From positions 27,827,501 through 27,891,500 of the forward strand of contig NC_068975.1 of assembly GCF_016808095.1 (NCBI RefSeq): a stretch of 64,000 nucleotides of DNA, read 5' to 3'. A program made the translations under genes and the position numbers. Below, one piece after another: positions 11,801-23,228 of the stretch. How positions within the stretch are numbered: the stretch's first letter is position 1; every line of letters begins with the position of its first letter. The notes under the pieces were generated by a model that was not told the origin of the DNA, made no database searches, and saw nothing but the letters and a program-made list of their open reading frames with translations. This stretch comes from Vigna angularis. Taxonomy: Eukaryota; Streptophyta; Magnoliopsida; Fabales; Fabaceae.

Positions 11801-14294
11801 TATACCGGAGCTGCATTACATGAATTTCATCATAAACATACAAAGCATTAAGCATTCAACATGCTCCATATTATGTATACTGGCTGTAGACAGATCAAAG
11901 GATTCAGTTCTGAGACTTAAAAAAATATAAACAAAGAAACAAAGTTACTAGGCAAGTGATAATAGCGTTCTCGTAAAGAAGCAAAGGAGAAAGCTAAAGG
12001 GAATAACCTTTACAGGTCTATTTTCTAGTTTACAAATCTAAAATAAAAAATGTTATCATGTAAAAAGCTTTCAAAGTGAAAATAAGACCAGCAAAAAATT
12101 ATGGATAAAGGGGCATTTAATTTTCCAGTAATGAATGAAATGAAAATAAGTCTAAAAGTTGAGAATAATTCACTGTACCAAAGCTTCTCCTGACTTTCTA
12201 AGCTCTGAGATCCATCCTCTGTCAGCATTATGTCTCCCCTCTAGAACTAAGCTAGTCTGTTGGCTGGCAATAACAACTGATGAAACAAAACCATAAAGCA
12301 GTATAATAAAAGCCTACTAAATGACAAACCCTGGGATTTATGATCAAGTAGTCACCAGAATTTCATTGCAGTGAATAAATTATGAAGTATGTGAGGATTA
12401 AAAATATTCTGCTGATCCTCAAGGAGGCTGTGATGTCGGTTAAAGTGAGCCCTGGATATTGTTTCTTCTCCCAAAAGGAACCATATCAGGTCATAATTTG
12501 TAGAAAAATTAATGGTAGGCAGAAAACTTCAGAAACCAAAATTTGTAGAAATTTTTTAGTGCTGCAAAGTTGAAAGTTCTAATGAAAAGGTAGAAGGAGA
12601 ATTACACATCACACAGGTCATAGGTCTTAACTCTGCACCCACCCCTCTATTACTTCAATAAGTCATTTGGAACTGAGGTACATACCTCTTTAGGTCATAC
12701 CAAACGGGTGATATATGTGTGAATTTAGAGTTGAACCTTTTTGCCAATTCATAACCTCGAGAATTCCTGTCATAATTAACATTTTTTTGACATACAAAGG
12801 ATTGTAATCACAGGAAGAATGACACAAAGGAAAAGAATCTCATCCAAATAGATCAGAAAAATTGAATTTTCATATTAAAGACTAAGCAATATAACTATGA
12901 AGATGCTAAAATTTTGGGAAACAGGTCAGATAGTAGAGGACATGAATTGGGTTTTACTGAAAAGAAGAATCGTGATACTGTAACAAACAAAACCATAACT
13001 TTCAACTTGTGAAATTTCACCAAGGTTTTAAATCAATAAGGGTTGGGTGAAGCCATTTCCTATTATACTTATTTGTTTCTACCAGCTAAAATAAAAGATG
13101 GGGCAGAAATTTTAAGAATCTTCCAGATTAATGAACTATATAATAGGAATACATGTCTCTTTTATAATATATAAATACAATACCCCGTATCAAAATTATT
13201 TTAATAGTGCCGAGGGTTGAGTGAGTCAATTACTCAATATACGTATTTGATTCAACTAGCCAAAATCAGTGTTGATATTTTAAGGATCATGCAGATTAAT
13301 GAGCTGTATTAAGGAAAAACATGTCCATTTCACCCGTACACATCTGATGATCTATCTCTCACTTAAATTATAATTATAATTTTCCACCACAACCAAGCCT
13401 ATTATCTTGCAAGTCCCAACTCCCATTGTTTATCCCACTAACTACCTCCTTTTAGAGAACTTTAAATGAATTTTTACAAGATGGGACGTTTTAGCAGGTC
13501 TATGCTCAAGAATAAAAATAGGAATAAATTATTATGCAATCAAACGGTAAAATAAACTTCAAATTTTCGTAAGCCGGAGTCACTAGTTAAAAATTATCCA
13601 TTTGGTTATTGTGTACTAATTAGTTTCATCCATATTAACATGCCATCTCAAATCAGAATCAGATAGGGCCAGTTTGACTATTAGCACTCCACACTTGAAA
13701 TTCGGAGCTCAAACTTCTTGCAAATTATATCGTAATCGAAAAAAATAAAATATCAAATTACATAAACAAAATTGTTGCTTTAGCAGAAAATAATCCATGC
13801 CAAGTACCATATTCACTATTCAATTATTCATCAAAGAAATTGCTAAATTAAAATAAAAAAAAAAACATACCAGGGAGTAATGTAGCCAAGCACAGGATAA
13901 TTATAATGGCGCTGAGAGGTATTTTCTGATACTTTGGAATTTTCCTAATCCATTGTAATAAACAACATGGGATACCAAAATCAAAAGTACAAATAATTTG
14001 TTTGTTTACAAGTAAAAAAGAAGGTGTTATGATTTGATTTTGGAAGGTACTTACGGTGAGTACATCCTGGTAATTAGCATGGATTGTGACAAGGCCTTGC
14101 TCATACACATACAATTCTTGGTATTGCGGAGGAGAAGATTGTCTGAACCGGTAAGCGACGGTAGCAATAATGGACGATATGATAAAGAAGACAACGAGAT
14201 TTCTGCGACCGGAAGCTGAGTTCACCTGTGGTGGAGGCGGTTCCACTCGGTTTTCCCGACGACCGCCCACCAGCGCTGATCGCTTCTTCGCCAT
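8857..14294 (-). CDS. CHID1: Chitinase-domain-containing protein 1-like, GH18 fold
   Basis: Eight exons on the minus strand: 14294-14055, 13944-13871, 12766-12686, 12263-12179, 11321-11224, 10337-10250, 9824-9470 and 9113-8857. All borders are GT-AG and in frame, giving 425 residues, close to plant CHID1 homologues as I recall them. The N-terminus is basic and proline-rich, followed by one hydrophobic segment (about 32-49, signal anchor), which predicts a type II membrane or secretory protein. The rest is a GH18 barrel: YPVLGYITPWNSRGYELA on early strands, YDGIVLESW at the catalytic-strand position, and SLMTYDF on strand 6. The classical GH18 DxxDxDxE motif is reduced to D-G-I-V-L-E, as in animal CHID1/SI-CLP, so carbohydrate binding or weak hydrolysis is more likely than strong chitinase activity. 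The start is the first ATG of the open exon. Confidence 0.88.
11628..11778. repeat. Direct repeat, two 31-bp copies 120 bp apart
   Basis: Copies at 11628-11658 and 11748-11778 share the core CATTAGAGGATATATATTTT with few changes. They lie in the intron between exons 4 and 5 of the GH18 gene. A related string, TTACTAGGCAAGTGATAATA, occurs inverted near 11945. This could be the remains of a small transposon, but I could not define ends. Confidence 0.5.
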
Positions 14295-15030
14295 CTCCTC
14301 CGTCTAGGTTTTCTAACACAGCAAACGACACCGTAACGCTTCCTATAGTATATCTATGTAAAAAAATTAGGAAATCATACATAATGATATTTATTTTTAT
14401 TTTTTAAAACCTGGAAAAACTGGTAGGGTTATTGAATTTTAGTTTAATTAAATTTTAAGTTTATTGTAACAATTGTTATTTTTAGTTGAGTTAATAATTA
14501 TTTTATTAGGTGTTTAATAATTTTATATTTTTTCAATTGAATAACGTTTAATTCTTTTTTGTTTAGATAATCTAGGTGAGTATTTTATCTGTTAAGTTTT
14601 TTACATTTTTTTTATCTGTCGAATTTATGATTTTTTTATTGTATAAAATAATATTATAACTAATATAAAAATGTGTTAGGTAATATATTGATCACGTTTC
14701 AAATGACTTTTAAGTTATTACTTAGAGCAATTGAGAGTCATCATTATCATTATTTAACAATTTTAATAAAAACATTAAAATTACTTATCATTTTATATTA
14801 AAAATGTCATTTATATTAATTATAATATTTTACTTTTTAATACGTAGAGATAAATAAATAAAATGATAGAATAGTATAATATTATTATGACCTTGTTAAT
14901 AAAAAGTTAAACAATAAAAACTTAGTTAAAAATATAAAAAAAAAATGCTACCAATATAAAAATTTAAGAAATTTTAATTCAAATTTTCTAAATTTAGATA
15001 GACTTAAACAAACGTTTAATTCGTTAACTC
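14295..15030. other. Intergenic, upstream of the GH18 gene
   Basis: Very AT-rich sequence upstream of the minus-strand GH18 gene, whose promoter should lie in the first few hundred bases. No clear TATA box, ORF or repeat could be singled out. Confidence 0.5.
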
Positions 15031-15033
15031 TTA

Positions 15034-15306
15034 GGCTTTATTCACTTTAATGAATTTAGGGGATAGTGATTGAATGAATTTAAGAGGATTTAAAAATAAT
15101 TTTTGTTGTTGTTTATTTTGGAAGTAGATTCTTTTAATTTGTTACATCAATAAAATCCTACACTAATTCTCACAAACGTTGCTTCCAAATTCACACTTTC
15201 ACTTACCTTAAAATTCACTCAAATAAATAACAACAAAAATTTATCTTCAAATCCTCTCAAATTCACTCAATCACTCTCTCCCAAATTCATTCAAGTGAAC
15301 AAAGGG
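15034..15306. mobile_element. Tourist-like MITE (PIF/Harbinger type)
   Basis: This 273-bp element is an imperfect hairpin. The left end reads GGCTTTATTCACTT and the reverse complement of the right end reads CCCTTTGTTCACTT. The arms stay similar for roughly 90 bp, through GAATGAATTTAAGAGGATTT on the left. A TTA trinucleotide flanks both ends (15031-15033 and 15307-15309), which is the target duplication of PIF/Harbinger elements. It has no coding capacity. Confidence 0.75.
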
Positions 15307-15490
15307 TTAGAGTTTTAAAAACTATTGAGTCGTTTACATTTTAGGCTATGAAAACGTATTCCAACAATAAAAATCTCTAAATTTGGTTTTTCGGCATGTC
15401 AAACTTAATGAGTAAACACACCACCATATATTTATTTATGTATTTACAAATGTAAGTTGAAGTGGAAATAAGTTTATGTTATATTACTTT

Positions 15491-16493
15491 GACTTAATAT
15501 CTCTTTTGATCCCTCGAAAGAGGAGTTGTGTTCAAAATGGTCATACCTTTTTTAAAAAGTAACAAAAGTAGAAGCCTTGTGGCGGCAAAGACGACAGAGA
15601 TACGGGAGCGCGACGTAGGCGGCGTTTTTGTCTTCTGTAGTGGCTGACGTTGTGTTCGCGAGGGACCACGTGAGAAGATCATGTCGAAGAAGGTCGTGGT
15701 GGCTCGCGATGGCACGATCTGGCGAGTATTGTGGCGGAATCGCGAGGCCCTTCGTGGCACAAGGAAAACCCTCTTCTTCTTCTTCTTCTTCTTCTTCTTC
15801 TTCTTCTTCTTCTTCTTCTTCTTCTTCTCTATTTTGGGTTGTTTTGCAGGGAAGCGCAGACACGACCTCTTCGCGGCGCAATGGTCACGACAGAGGCGGG
15901 TTGTTTCTTCACAGAGGCGGGTTGTTTCTTGACCACTTTTTTTTGACACGAAAATTGAACTCCTCCACTTCTCAAATAAATGAAATTTTTTGACAGATTT
16001 GTGGTATTTCAAAATTTGGAGGATGATTGAAGATCTTCTGAAAAGTAACTCTACACAGATTAATAATTAATAATCTTCTAAAGAAATGAAATTAATATTA
16101 CAGAAATGAACAGCTCAGAAATGCATGAGAGATTTTTATTGGGAAAACATAACAGAGAATCTGACTTCAGAAGACAAAGAAGCAGGTTGAGTGGAGAGTT
16201 GTTTACTCGTGAATCTGAAGAGTCTCAAAACTCCTTTGAATGGAAGCCTTAACAACATCCAATCTATTTTTTTGTCACAATTTAAACCTCACTGCCATGC
16301 AATAAGATAAACTGGACACATCATCAAGTTTTGTCCAGGGGGAAGCTGTACCGTTTAATTTTTGAGGACGTTAGCAAAAAAGATTAACTTGACCTGTTTT
16401 TCCAAAAGTTGGGATCATTTGTTACTTTTTATAAAAAGTAGAACCATTTTGAACACAACTCCTCTTTCGAGGGATCAAAAGAGATATTAAGCC
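15491..16493. mobile_element. Non-autonomous Mutator-like element, Pack-MULE candidate
   Basis: The element is 1,003 bp with terminal inverted repeats of about 70 bp. The left end starts GACTTAATATCTCTTTTGAT and the right end, reverse-complemented, starts GGCTTAATATCTCTTTTGAT. A perfect 9-bp duplication, TATTACTTT, sits at 15482-15490 and 16494-16502, the hallmark of Mutator-type insertion. No transposase is visible. The interior at about 15590-15935 is far more GC-rich than its surroundings and holds a CTT run and a doubled 20-bp GAGGCGGGTTGTTTCTT string. That contrast is typical of captured gene sequence, but I cannot identify a source gene. Confidence 0.85.
15771..15828. repeat. (CTT)n microsatellite inside the Mutator-like element
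   Basis: About 18-19 CTT units in a row. Read in the six frames they give poly-Ser, poly-Leu, poly-Phe, poly-Glu or poly-Lys, which explains several spurious ORFs over this element. Confidence 0.95.
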
Positions 16494-16682
16494 TATTACT
16501 TTTATCTAATTTTTTTAATAATTTTTAAACGAGCTTCAAAATATTCAATTAAAAATAATAAACTTAATTTGAATTGGAACTACTCAAAGGGAATGATTTT
16601 AAATGTTACGAATGAGCTAAATTAATTAATTTAAATAATTAAAAAATATATTCTCTTACCTAAATATATTCTATTTACATAC

Positions 16683-19600
16683 TTTCAACCTCCAACCTTT
16701 AACCTTTAATTTGTAACTTGTAACATGTAATTTGTAACATTTAACTTGTTACCTGTTATTTGTAACCTAGGACTTAGACCCTCTAACCTAGAACTTGGAA
16801 CCTGTAATATGTAACTAGTAACTTGTAACCTGCAACCTACAATTTGAAACATGCAACCTGCAACGTGCAATTTATAACTTGTAACATATGACCTCTATCC
16901 TACAACTTTTAACCTGCACTTGTAACCTCTAACTTGTAACCTGTAACCTGTTATTTGTAACCTGTAACTTGTAACATGTAACCTCTAACGTGTAACCTAC
17001 AACCTCCAACCTCTAATCTCCAACCTCCATCCTTCAACCTCCAACCTCCAACCTACAACTTCTAACCTGTAACTTGTACTTAACCTTTAATCTGTAACCT
17101 TTAATCTTTAATCTTTAATTTGCCTGAATCTTTTAATGTGAATCTTTTGACCCATAACCTCTATCCTGTAAGCTTTAACCTGGAACCTGGAACCTGTAAC
17201 CTGTAACCTGTAATCTGTAATCTGTAATCTGTAACCTGTAACCTGTAACCTGTAACCTGTGACCTGTGACCTGTGACCTGTGACCTGTGACCTGTGACCT
17301 GTAACCTGTGACCTGTAACCTGTGACCTGTAACCTGTGACCTGTAACCTGTAACATGTAACCTGTAACATGTAACCTGTAACCTGTAACTTGTAACTTGT
17401 AACATGTAACTTGTTACCTATAATCTATAACATTTAACATCTAACCTGTAACCTATAATCTGTAACTTGCAACTTTTAACCTACAACCTACAACTTGCAA
17501 CAAGCTACATGTAACCTACAACCTGCAACCAGTATCCTGTAACCTTTAACCTGTAACTAGTAACATGTAACCCGTAACCTGTAACTTGTAACCTGTAAAG
17601 TGTAACCTGCAACCTACAACTTGCAACCTGCAATCTGTAACAAGTAACTTTCAACCTGTAACCTTTAACCTGTAATATGTAACTTGTAATTTGTAACCTA
17701 CAACCTGTAACCTGAACCTTGCAACCTACAATCTGCAACCTACAACCTACAACCTATAACCTACAACCTATAACCTACAATCTATAACCTGTAACTTCTA
17801 ACCTGTAACCTGTAACATGTAACATGTTACCTATAACCTGTAACTTGTAACCTGTAATTTGTACCCTGCAACCTGTAATCTGCAACCTGTAACCTGTAAC
17901 TTGTAACCTGTAACCTATAACCTGCAAAGTGCAACTTGTTACCTGTAACCTCCAACCTGTAACATACAACCTGCAACCTGTAACCTGCAACCTGTAAACT
18001 ACAACCTGTAACTTGCAACTTGCAACCTGTAACCTGCAACTTGTAACTTGCAACCTACAACCTGTAACTTGCAACCTGCAACATCTAACCTGCAACCCGC
18101 AACCTACAACCTATAACCATTAACTTATAACTTTTAACCTGTAGCCGGTAACTTGTAACATGTAACAAGTAACCTGTAACCTTTATCCTCTAACTTGTAA
18201 CCTGTAACCTCAAACGTTTAACCTGTAATCGTAAACCTGTAACCTGTAACCTGTAACCTGCAACTTGCAACCTGCAACCTGCAATCGGTAACCTGTAATC
18301 TTTAACCTTTAACCTGTAACCAGTAACCTGTAACATATAAAATGTAACATGTAACTTGCAACCTACAACTTGCAATCTGCAACCTGAAACTTGAAACCTG
18401 CAACATGCAACTTGCAACATGCAACCTACAACCTGCAACCTACTTCCAGCAACCTGTAGCAAGTAACCTTCAATCTGTAACCTTCAACTTGTAACATGTA
18501 ACCTTTAATAAGTAATTTGTAGCCTTTAACTTACAACATGCAACATGCAACCTACAACCTGAAATTTGCAACCTGCAACCTATAACCTGCAATATGTAAT
18601 TTGTAACCTTTAACCTGTAACCTTTAAGCTATAACATGTAATGTGTAACTTGTTACTTCTAACCTGTAACCTTTAATGTGTACCCTGCAACCTGTAACCT
18701 AGAACCTTCAACCTGCAACCTACAACCTGCAACCTGCAACCTGCAAACTATAACCATTAACCTATAACCTTTAACCTGTAGTATGTAAGCTGTAACATGT
18801 AACCTCTAACGTCTAACCTATAACCTCTAACCTGCAACATGCAACCTACAACCTGCAACCTGCAACTTGTAACTCGTAACCTGTAACATTTAACTTATAA
18901 CCTGTAACGTGTAACCTATAATCTGTAAACTGTTACCTGTAAATTGTAACCTATATCCTATAAACTATAACCTATAACAAGTAACCTGTAACATGTAACA
19001 TGTAACCTATAACCTGTGATCTGTTACCTACATGTAACCTCTAACCATTAACTTGTAACCTGTAACATGTAACATGTAACTTGTAATCTTCACCTTCCAA
19101 CTTGCACTTGCAACTTGTAACCTGCAACCTGTAACCTTTAACCTTCAACCTATAACCTGTAACGTGTAACCTGTAATTTGTAAACTGTTACCTGTAAATT
19201 GCAACTTATATCCTATAAAATGTAACTTGTAACAAGTAACATGTAACATGTAACCTGTAACCTGTGATTCGTTACCTACATGTAACCTCTGACCATTAAC
19301 CTGTAACCTGTAACATGTAACCTGTAACATGTAATTTGTAACCTGTAACATGTAACTTGTAACATGTAACCTTTAACTTGTAATCTTCACCTTCCAACTT
19401 GCACCTGTAACCTATAACTTGTAACCTGCAACCTGTAACCTTTAACCTTTAACCTGTAACCTGAAACTTGAAACCTGAGACCTGAAACTTCAAACCTGTA
19501 ACATATAACCTGTAACCTTGAACTTGTAACCTATAACCTGTAACTTGTAACCTATAACCTGTAACTTGTAACCTGTAACTTCTAACCGCAACCTATAACC

Positions 19601-20047
19601 TGCAACTTGTAACCTACAACCTTCAACTTGAAACTTGTAACCTGCAACCTCCAACTTGTAACCTACACTTGCAATCTGCAACCTGTAACGTGTAACATTT
19701 AACCTTTAACATGTAACTTGTAACTAGAAATATATAACCTGCAACCTGCAACCTACATCCTACAACATGCATATTGTAACCTACAACATGCAACATGCAA
19801 CATGCAACATGCAACATGCAACATGCAACATGCAACATGCAACATGCAACATGCAACATGCAACATGCAACATGCAACATGCAACATGCAACCTACAACA
19901 TGCAACTTGTAACTTACAACTTATAACTTGCAACATGTAACTTGCAACGTGTAACTTGTAATCTATAATATGTAACTTGTAACCTTTAACTTGTAACATG
20001 TAACTTCTAACATATATAACCTTTAATCTGTAACATGTAACTTATAA
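16683..20047. repeat. Degenerate 7-bp tandem array, unit AACCTGT, block 1
   Basis: About 3.4 kb (near 480 units) of a heptanucleotide repeat. The consensus on the plus strand is AACCTGT. AAC is nearly constant and the other four positions vary (AACTTGT, AACATGT, AACCTGC, AACCTAC, AACCTTT). Parts are homogeneous: GACCTGT units at about 17260-17345 and AACATGC units at about 19783-19893. Because 7 is not a multiple of 3, every minus-strand frame reads the same heptapeptide, L-Q-V-T-G-Y-R, without stops. This produces long open frames that are not genes. The period equals that of the plant telomere repeat (CCCTAAA), but the sequence differs. Confidence 0.93.
19783..19893. repeat. Homogenised AACATGC sub-array
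   Basis: About 15 consecutive, nearly identical AACATGC units stand out inside the degenerate array. Their uniformity implies a recent local expansion by slippage or unequal exchange. The unit contains GCATGC-like palindromes when repeated (TGCAACATGCA). Confidence 0.85.
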
Positions 20048-20888
20048 CGCCATAAATTTTGGGACACCACGGTTTACAAAAATAGATAAATTTCAAACTT
20101 TCTTATAGTGCAGAAACGTATTTTTCTTAAAAACCTTAACCTTTAAACATGTATAGATTTTGTAAAACATAATAGTTCAAAAAGTCTTGTTCAAATACAT
20201 TATTCTAAAAGTAATTAAAATAACTAAGGAAATAAACCAACTACAATTACATTGTTTCAAAAGTCTATACCAAAATAACTTTTTAAAGAAACTTAAATCT
20301 TTCTCCGTCAGCTCATGAATCTAACATGTCTCTGGATCATCTACAATATCATTTATTCATGTATAACACATTATACAATCATCGCCGATAATTTCATTCA
20401 CAAAAACGTATTGGGTAAGCTACCATTAAAACAATAATAATAAGAACAAGATTTAACATACTGAAATATATCAACCATATCAATCAACCCATACTCAATA
20501 GTAATAACAATAGGATTCCTAATCTTCTAACACAACAAGTCAATCCTATTAAATTACTCGATCCTAGATCCACGTTCTTTGACCCTTATTTTATACATTC
20601 AGTAGCACCTATACTAACTACTCACTAAACTATTATAATAACACTACAATCAACATAACATCACCTGAAGCATTCCATACCATGATCATCATCATAGGTA
20701 TACCCCCACCATGACTATCCTAGTCATAAACAAACCATGAGCATCACCAAACCATAAACACCATAGTGGAAAAAGTCAGTACCCTATCTCACTAACTATA
20801 ATCGTTCCTACAACCAATATGTAGATTCCCCATACAAATTCATTCAAGTAGTCTCACAATCCAGCTAAGGAATATGTAATCTTGCAAG
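20048..20888. other. Non-repetitive 841-bp island between the two heptad blocks
   Basis: The 7-bp pattern stops sharply at TTATAAC and resumes at ACCTACAACC. The island is AT-rich, has no ORF of note and has no terminal inverted repeat or target duplication that I can find. It starts with GCCATAAATTTTGGGACACC. It may be a degraded retroelement piece inserted into the array, or flanking DNA between two independent arrays. Confidence 0.5.
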
Positions 20889-21484
20889 ACACCTACAACC
20901 TGCAACATGCATCATGCAACCTGCAACCTACAACCTACAACCTGCAACCTACAACCTGCAACCTACAACCTGCAACTTATAATCTTCAATCTGTAACCTA
21001 TAACCTATAACCTGTAACATGTTACCTGTAACTTGTAACTTGTAACTTGTAACTTGTATTATGTAACTTGTATTATGTAACTTGTAACATGTAACTTGGA
21101 ACTTGTAACTTGTAACTTGAGACCTATATCTTATGACTTGTATCTTATGACCTGTATCTTATGACTTGTATCTTGTGACCTGTATCTTGTGACCTGTATC
21201 TTGTGACCTGTAACCGGTAATCTATAACCAGTAACATGTAATCTGTAACTTGTAACCTGTAACTTGTAATCTCTAATCTGTAACTTGTAATCTCTAATCT
21301 GTAACTTGTAACATCTAACTTGTAAATCGTAACTTGTAACTTGAAACTTGTAACTTGAAACTTGAAACTTGTAACTTGTAACTTGTAACTTGAAACTTGT
21401 AAATTGAAATTTGTAAATTGAAACTTTGTAACTTGTAACTTGTAAGTTGTAACATGTAACTTGTAATATGTAACTTGTAACTTA
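20889..21484. repeat. 7-bp tandem array, block 2
   Basis: About 85 heptads in the same orientation as block 1, with local dimer patterns. CAACCTGCAACCTA repeats around 20930-20970, GACCTGTATCTTAT around 21120-21200, and AACTTGTAACTTGA around 21320-21400. It therefore shows 14-bp higher-order repeats on top of the 7-bp period. Minus-strand ORFs here are repeat artefacts. Confidence 0.9.
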
Positions 21485-22340
21485 ACCATGCGACTCGACC
21501 TTTGATCTGATTTACCTGTCTCATCTTTTGATTTGGGTCGACCATCTTAACATTCGGCTTAGACTAATTCGTTTTGAACTTCAACCAAGTTGGAATTGAT
21601 TCAACTTTATGTCCAAAAATTACTCGACTAAGCCTTTAACTTAAGTTAACTTAACTTAGCTTTAAACTTGAACCAATTTGACTTGACTTTCATGAGTATA
21701 ACCAAATTTCAAATTTCTTTGATTTTTAGAGTATTGAAATTTTTTCTATTTTATTCATTTTAAATAACTTCATCAATATCTTAGATATTAATTTTTTTCT
21801 AATTAATTTATCTAAATAAATTATTTTAGTATAAAAGAAATTTATATTCTTAAAAAAGAATAACCAAATTATTCTTTAAAATTATTTCATTCTAAATTAC
21901 CTCATCCAACCATGTATATTGAGTTATAGAGTTTTGATTTCTAAAAAACAGAATTAAAATCTATTAAGCTATTAGACTACTCACATTCACATTAGAGAAA
22001 AAAAGAATCCATATTGGTTACATATGTTTAACTTCTTAGGAACTCGAATGTCAGGATATTCTAAAAAGTTCGGTGTACTCTCTTCTTGTAAAGCAAAATA
22101 TATTGTATGATCATTTTCTAGGTGTTAATTAGGGCTGGACACAGTTAAGTTAAGAAACTTAAATTATAGTTTATCGGTACTGTTTTAAACTTAAAAAACT
22201 TAAAACTACTTTTACTAAAAACTAATTATACTGGTTAACAGTTCAGTTTAAAAATACTGAACTATTTCATTTTGAGTACAGTTAACTATGGTTTCAGTTT
22301 TCTTGTTTCCTTTCTCAATCGTAGGTTTTTCTATTTCCTT
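21485..22340. other. Intergenic, no gene seen
   Basis: Unique AT-rich sequence. TAGGGCTGGACA at about 22131 resembles the end of a hAT-type element, but no matching right end or 8-bp duplication was found. Nothing else could be supported. Confidence 0.4.
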
Positions 22341-22790
22341 TTTCCATCACAATTTTCTGTTGTCGCCATTGTTGTCGAAGACTCGGGTTTTGAGAACACT
22401 TCTCGTTGGAAAGAGAAGCAAATCTGCAAACCCACGCTTTTTCCCTTTCCCTTTCAAAAGAGATTGAAAAACCTTGGAATGGTAGCAGTGGAAGAACGAA
22501 TGAGAAGAGGGGGAGCAAAACGATGTCGTTGAGACGGGAGCCGGATGAGGACGCACCTAAGTTCCAGAAGAAGTCGATGGAGTTGCCGACGGGGGGGAGA
22601 GGGTGAGGGCGGGAGGTCGTCGCCGAAGAGAGAGTAGTTGAGGAAGGACTGGATATCGGCAAGGGAGGAGGCGGAGAAGAGGTCGGGGTGGGTGAAGGGG
22701 GTCTGGTCGAGGAAGAAGTTGGCAGGAGAGTTGTCAGTGACGAAGATGGTTTTGTCATTTGACGAAGATGGTTTTAACAAATCACCCGTT
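22340..22790 (-). pseudogene. Unidentified GC-rich gene fragment
   Basis: The stretch is clearly richer in GC than its neighbours and reads on the minus strand as gene-like sequence: DLFSASSLADIQSFLNYSLF, then a Ser/Pro-rich run, then VGNSIDFFWNLGASSSGSRL in a different frame. The change of frame near 22590, beside a run of G residues, and the lack of introns or a sensible start suggest a broken fragment. AAAACCATCTTCGTC occurs twice at about 22736-22776. I do not recognise the family. It could also be a small intronless gene with a sequencing error. Confidence 0.35.
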
Positions 22791-23167
22791 AATATATGGT
22801 GAGAATCCAATAACAAAAAGCAATTATATTAAGACTAACTTTCCATAGTTCAAGGAACAACTCAACAATGAAAAGTTGAATTTAGTGTTTTATAGAAGTG
22901 ATATTCAACCACAAGATATTCTTAAAGAAAACCTTGAGAATACTCTGTTTTTTACTATAACAATTCAACAAAAGAAAGTTAAATTTAGTGTTTTTGAAAA
23001 GTGAAATTCAAATAAATATTCTCACAAAAACATTGAGACATGAGATTTGTAAAGTTAAAAACTTTTATGAGTTAGTTTCTTTCAAATTAAGAGAGGATGT
23101 TACAATTAATCTAAATTTATTTTATTTCTTTTATTAATTTCATAATAAAATTTTCATAATACTTTTA

Positions 23168-23171
<4 letters not shown>
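22791..23171. other. Intergenic with a diverged direct duplication
   Basis: A string containing AGTTGAATTTAGTGTTTT near 22870 recurs about 105 bases later as AGTTAAATTTAGTGTTTT, and similarity continues for about 80 bp. No coding sequence is seen. Confidence 0.4.

Positions 23172-23224
<53 letters not shown>
23172..23224. repeat. (AT)n microsatellite
   Basis: A run of about 26 TA dinucleotides in an AT-rich intergenic region. Confidence 0.95.

Positions 23225-23228
<4 letters not shown>

Noticed and set aside
15494..16012. ORFs on both strands over the CTT microsatellite
   Set aside because: They are simple-sequence artefacts inside a transposon with no family similarity that I recognise.
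17108..19999. Many long minus-strand ORFs rich in L-Q-V-T-G-Y-R
   Set aside because: They are read-outs of the 7-bp repeat, which stays open in all three minus frames. No start context, introns or non-repeat domain.
16683..21484. Interstitial telomere repeat
   Set aside because: The unit AACCTGT is not CCCTAAA in any rotation or strand; only the 7-bp length is shared.
22131..22142. Left end of a second hAT element (TAGGGCTGGACA)
   Set aside because: No matching right end or 8-bp duplication was found.
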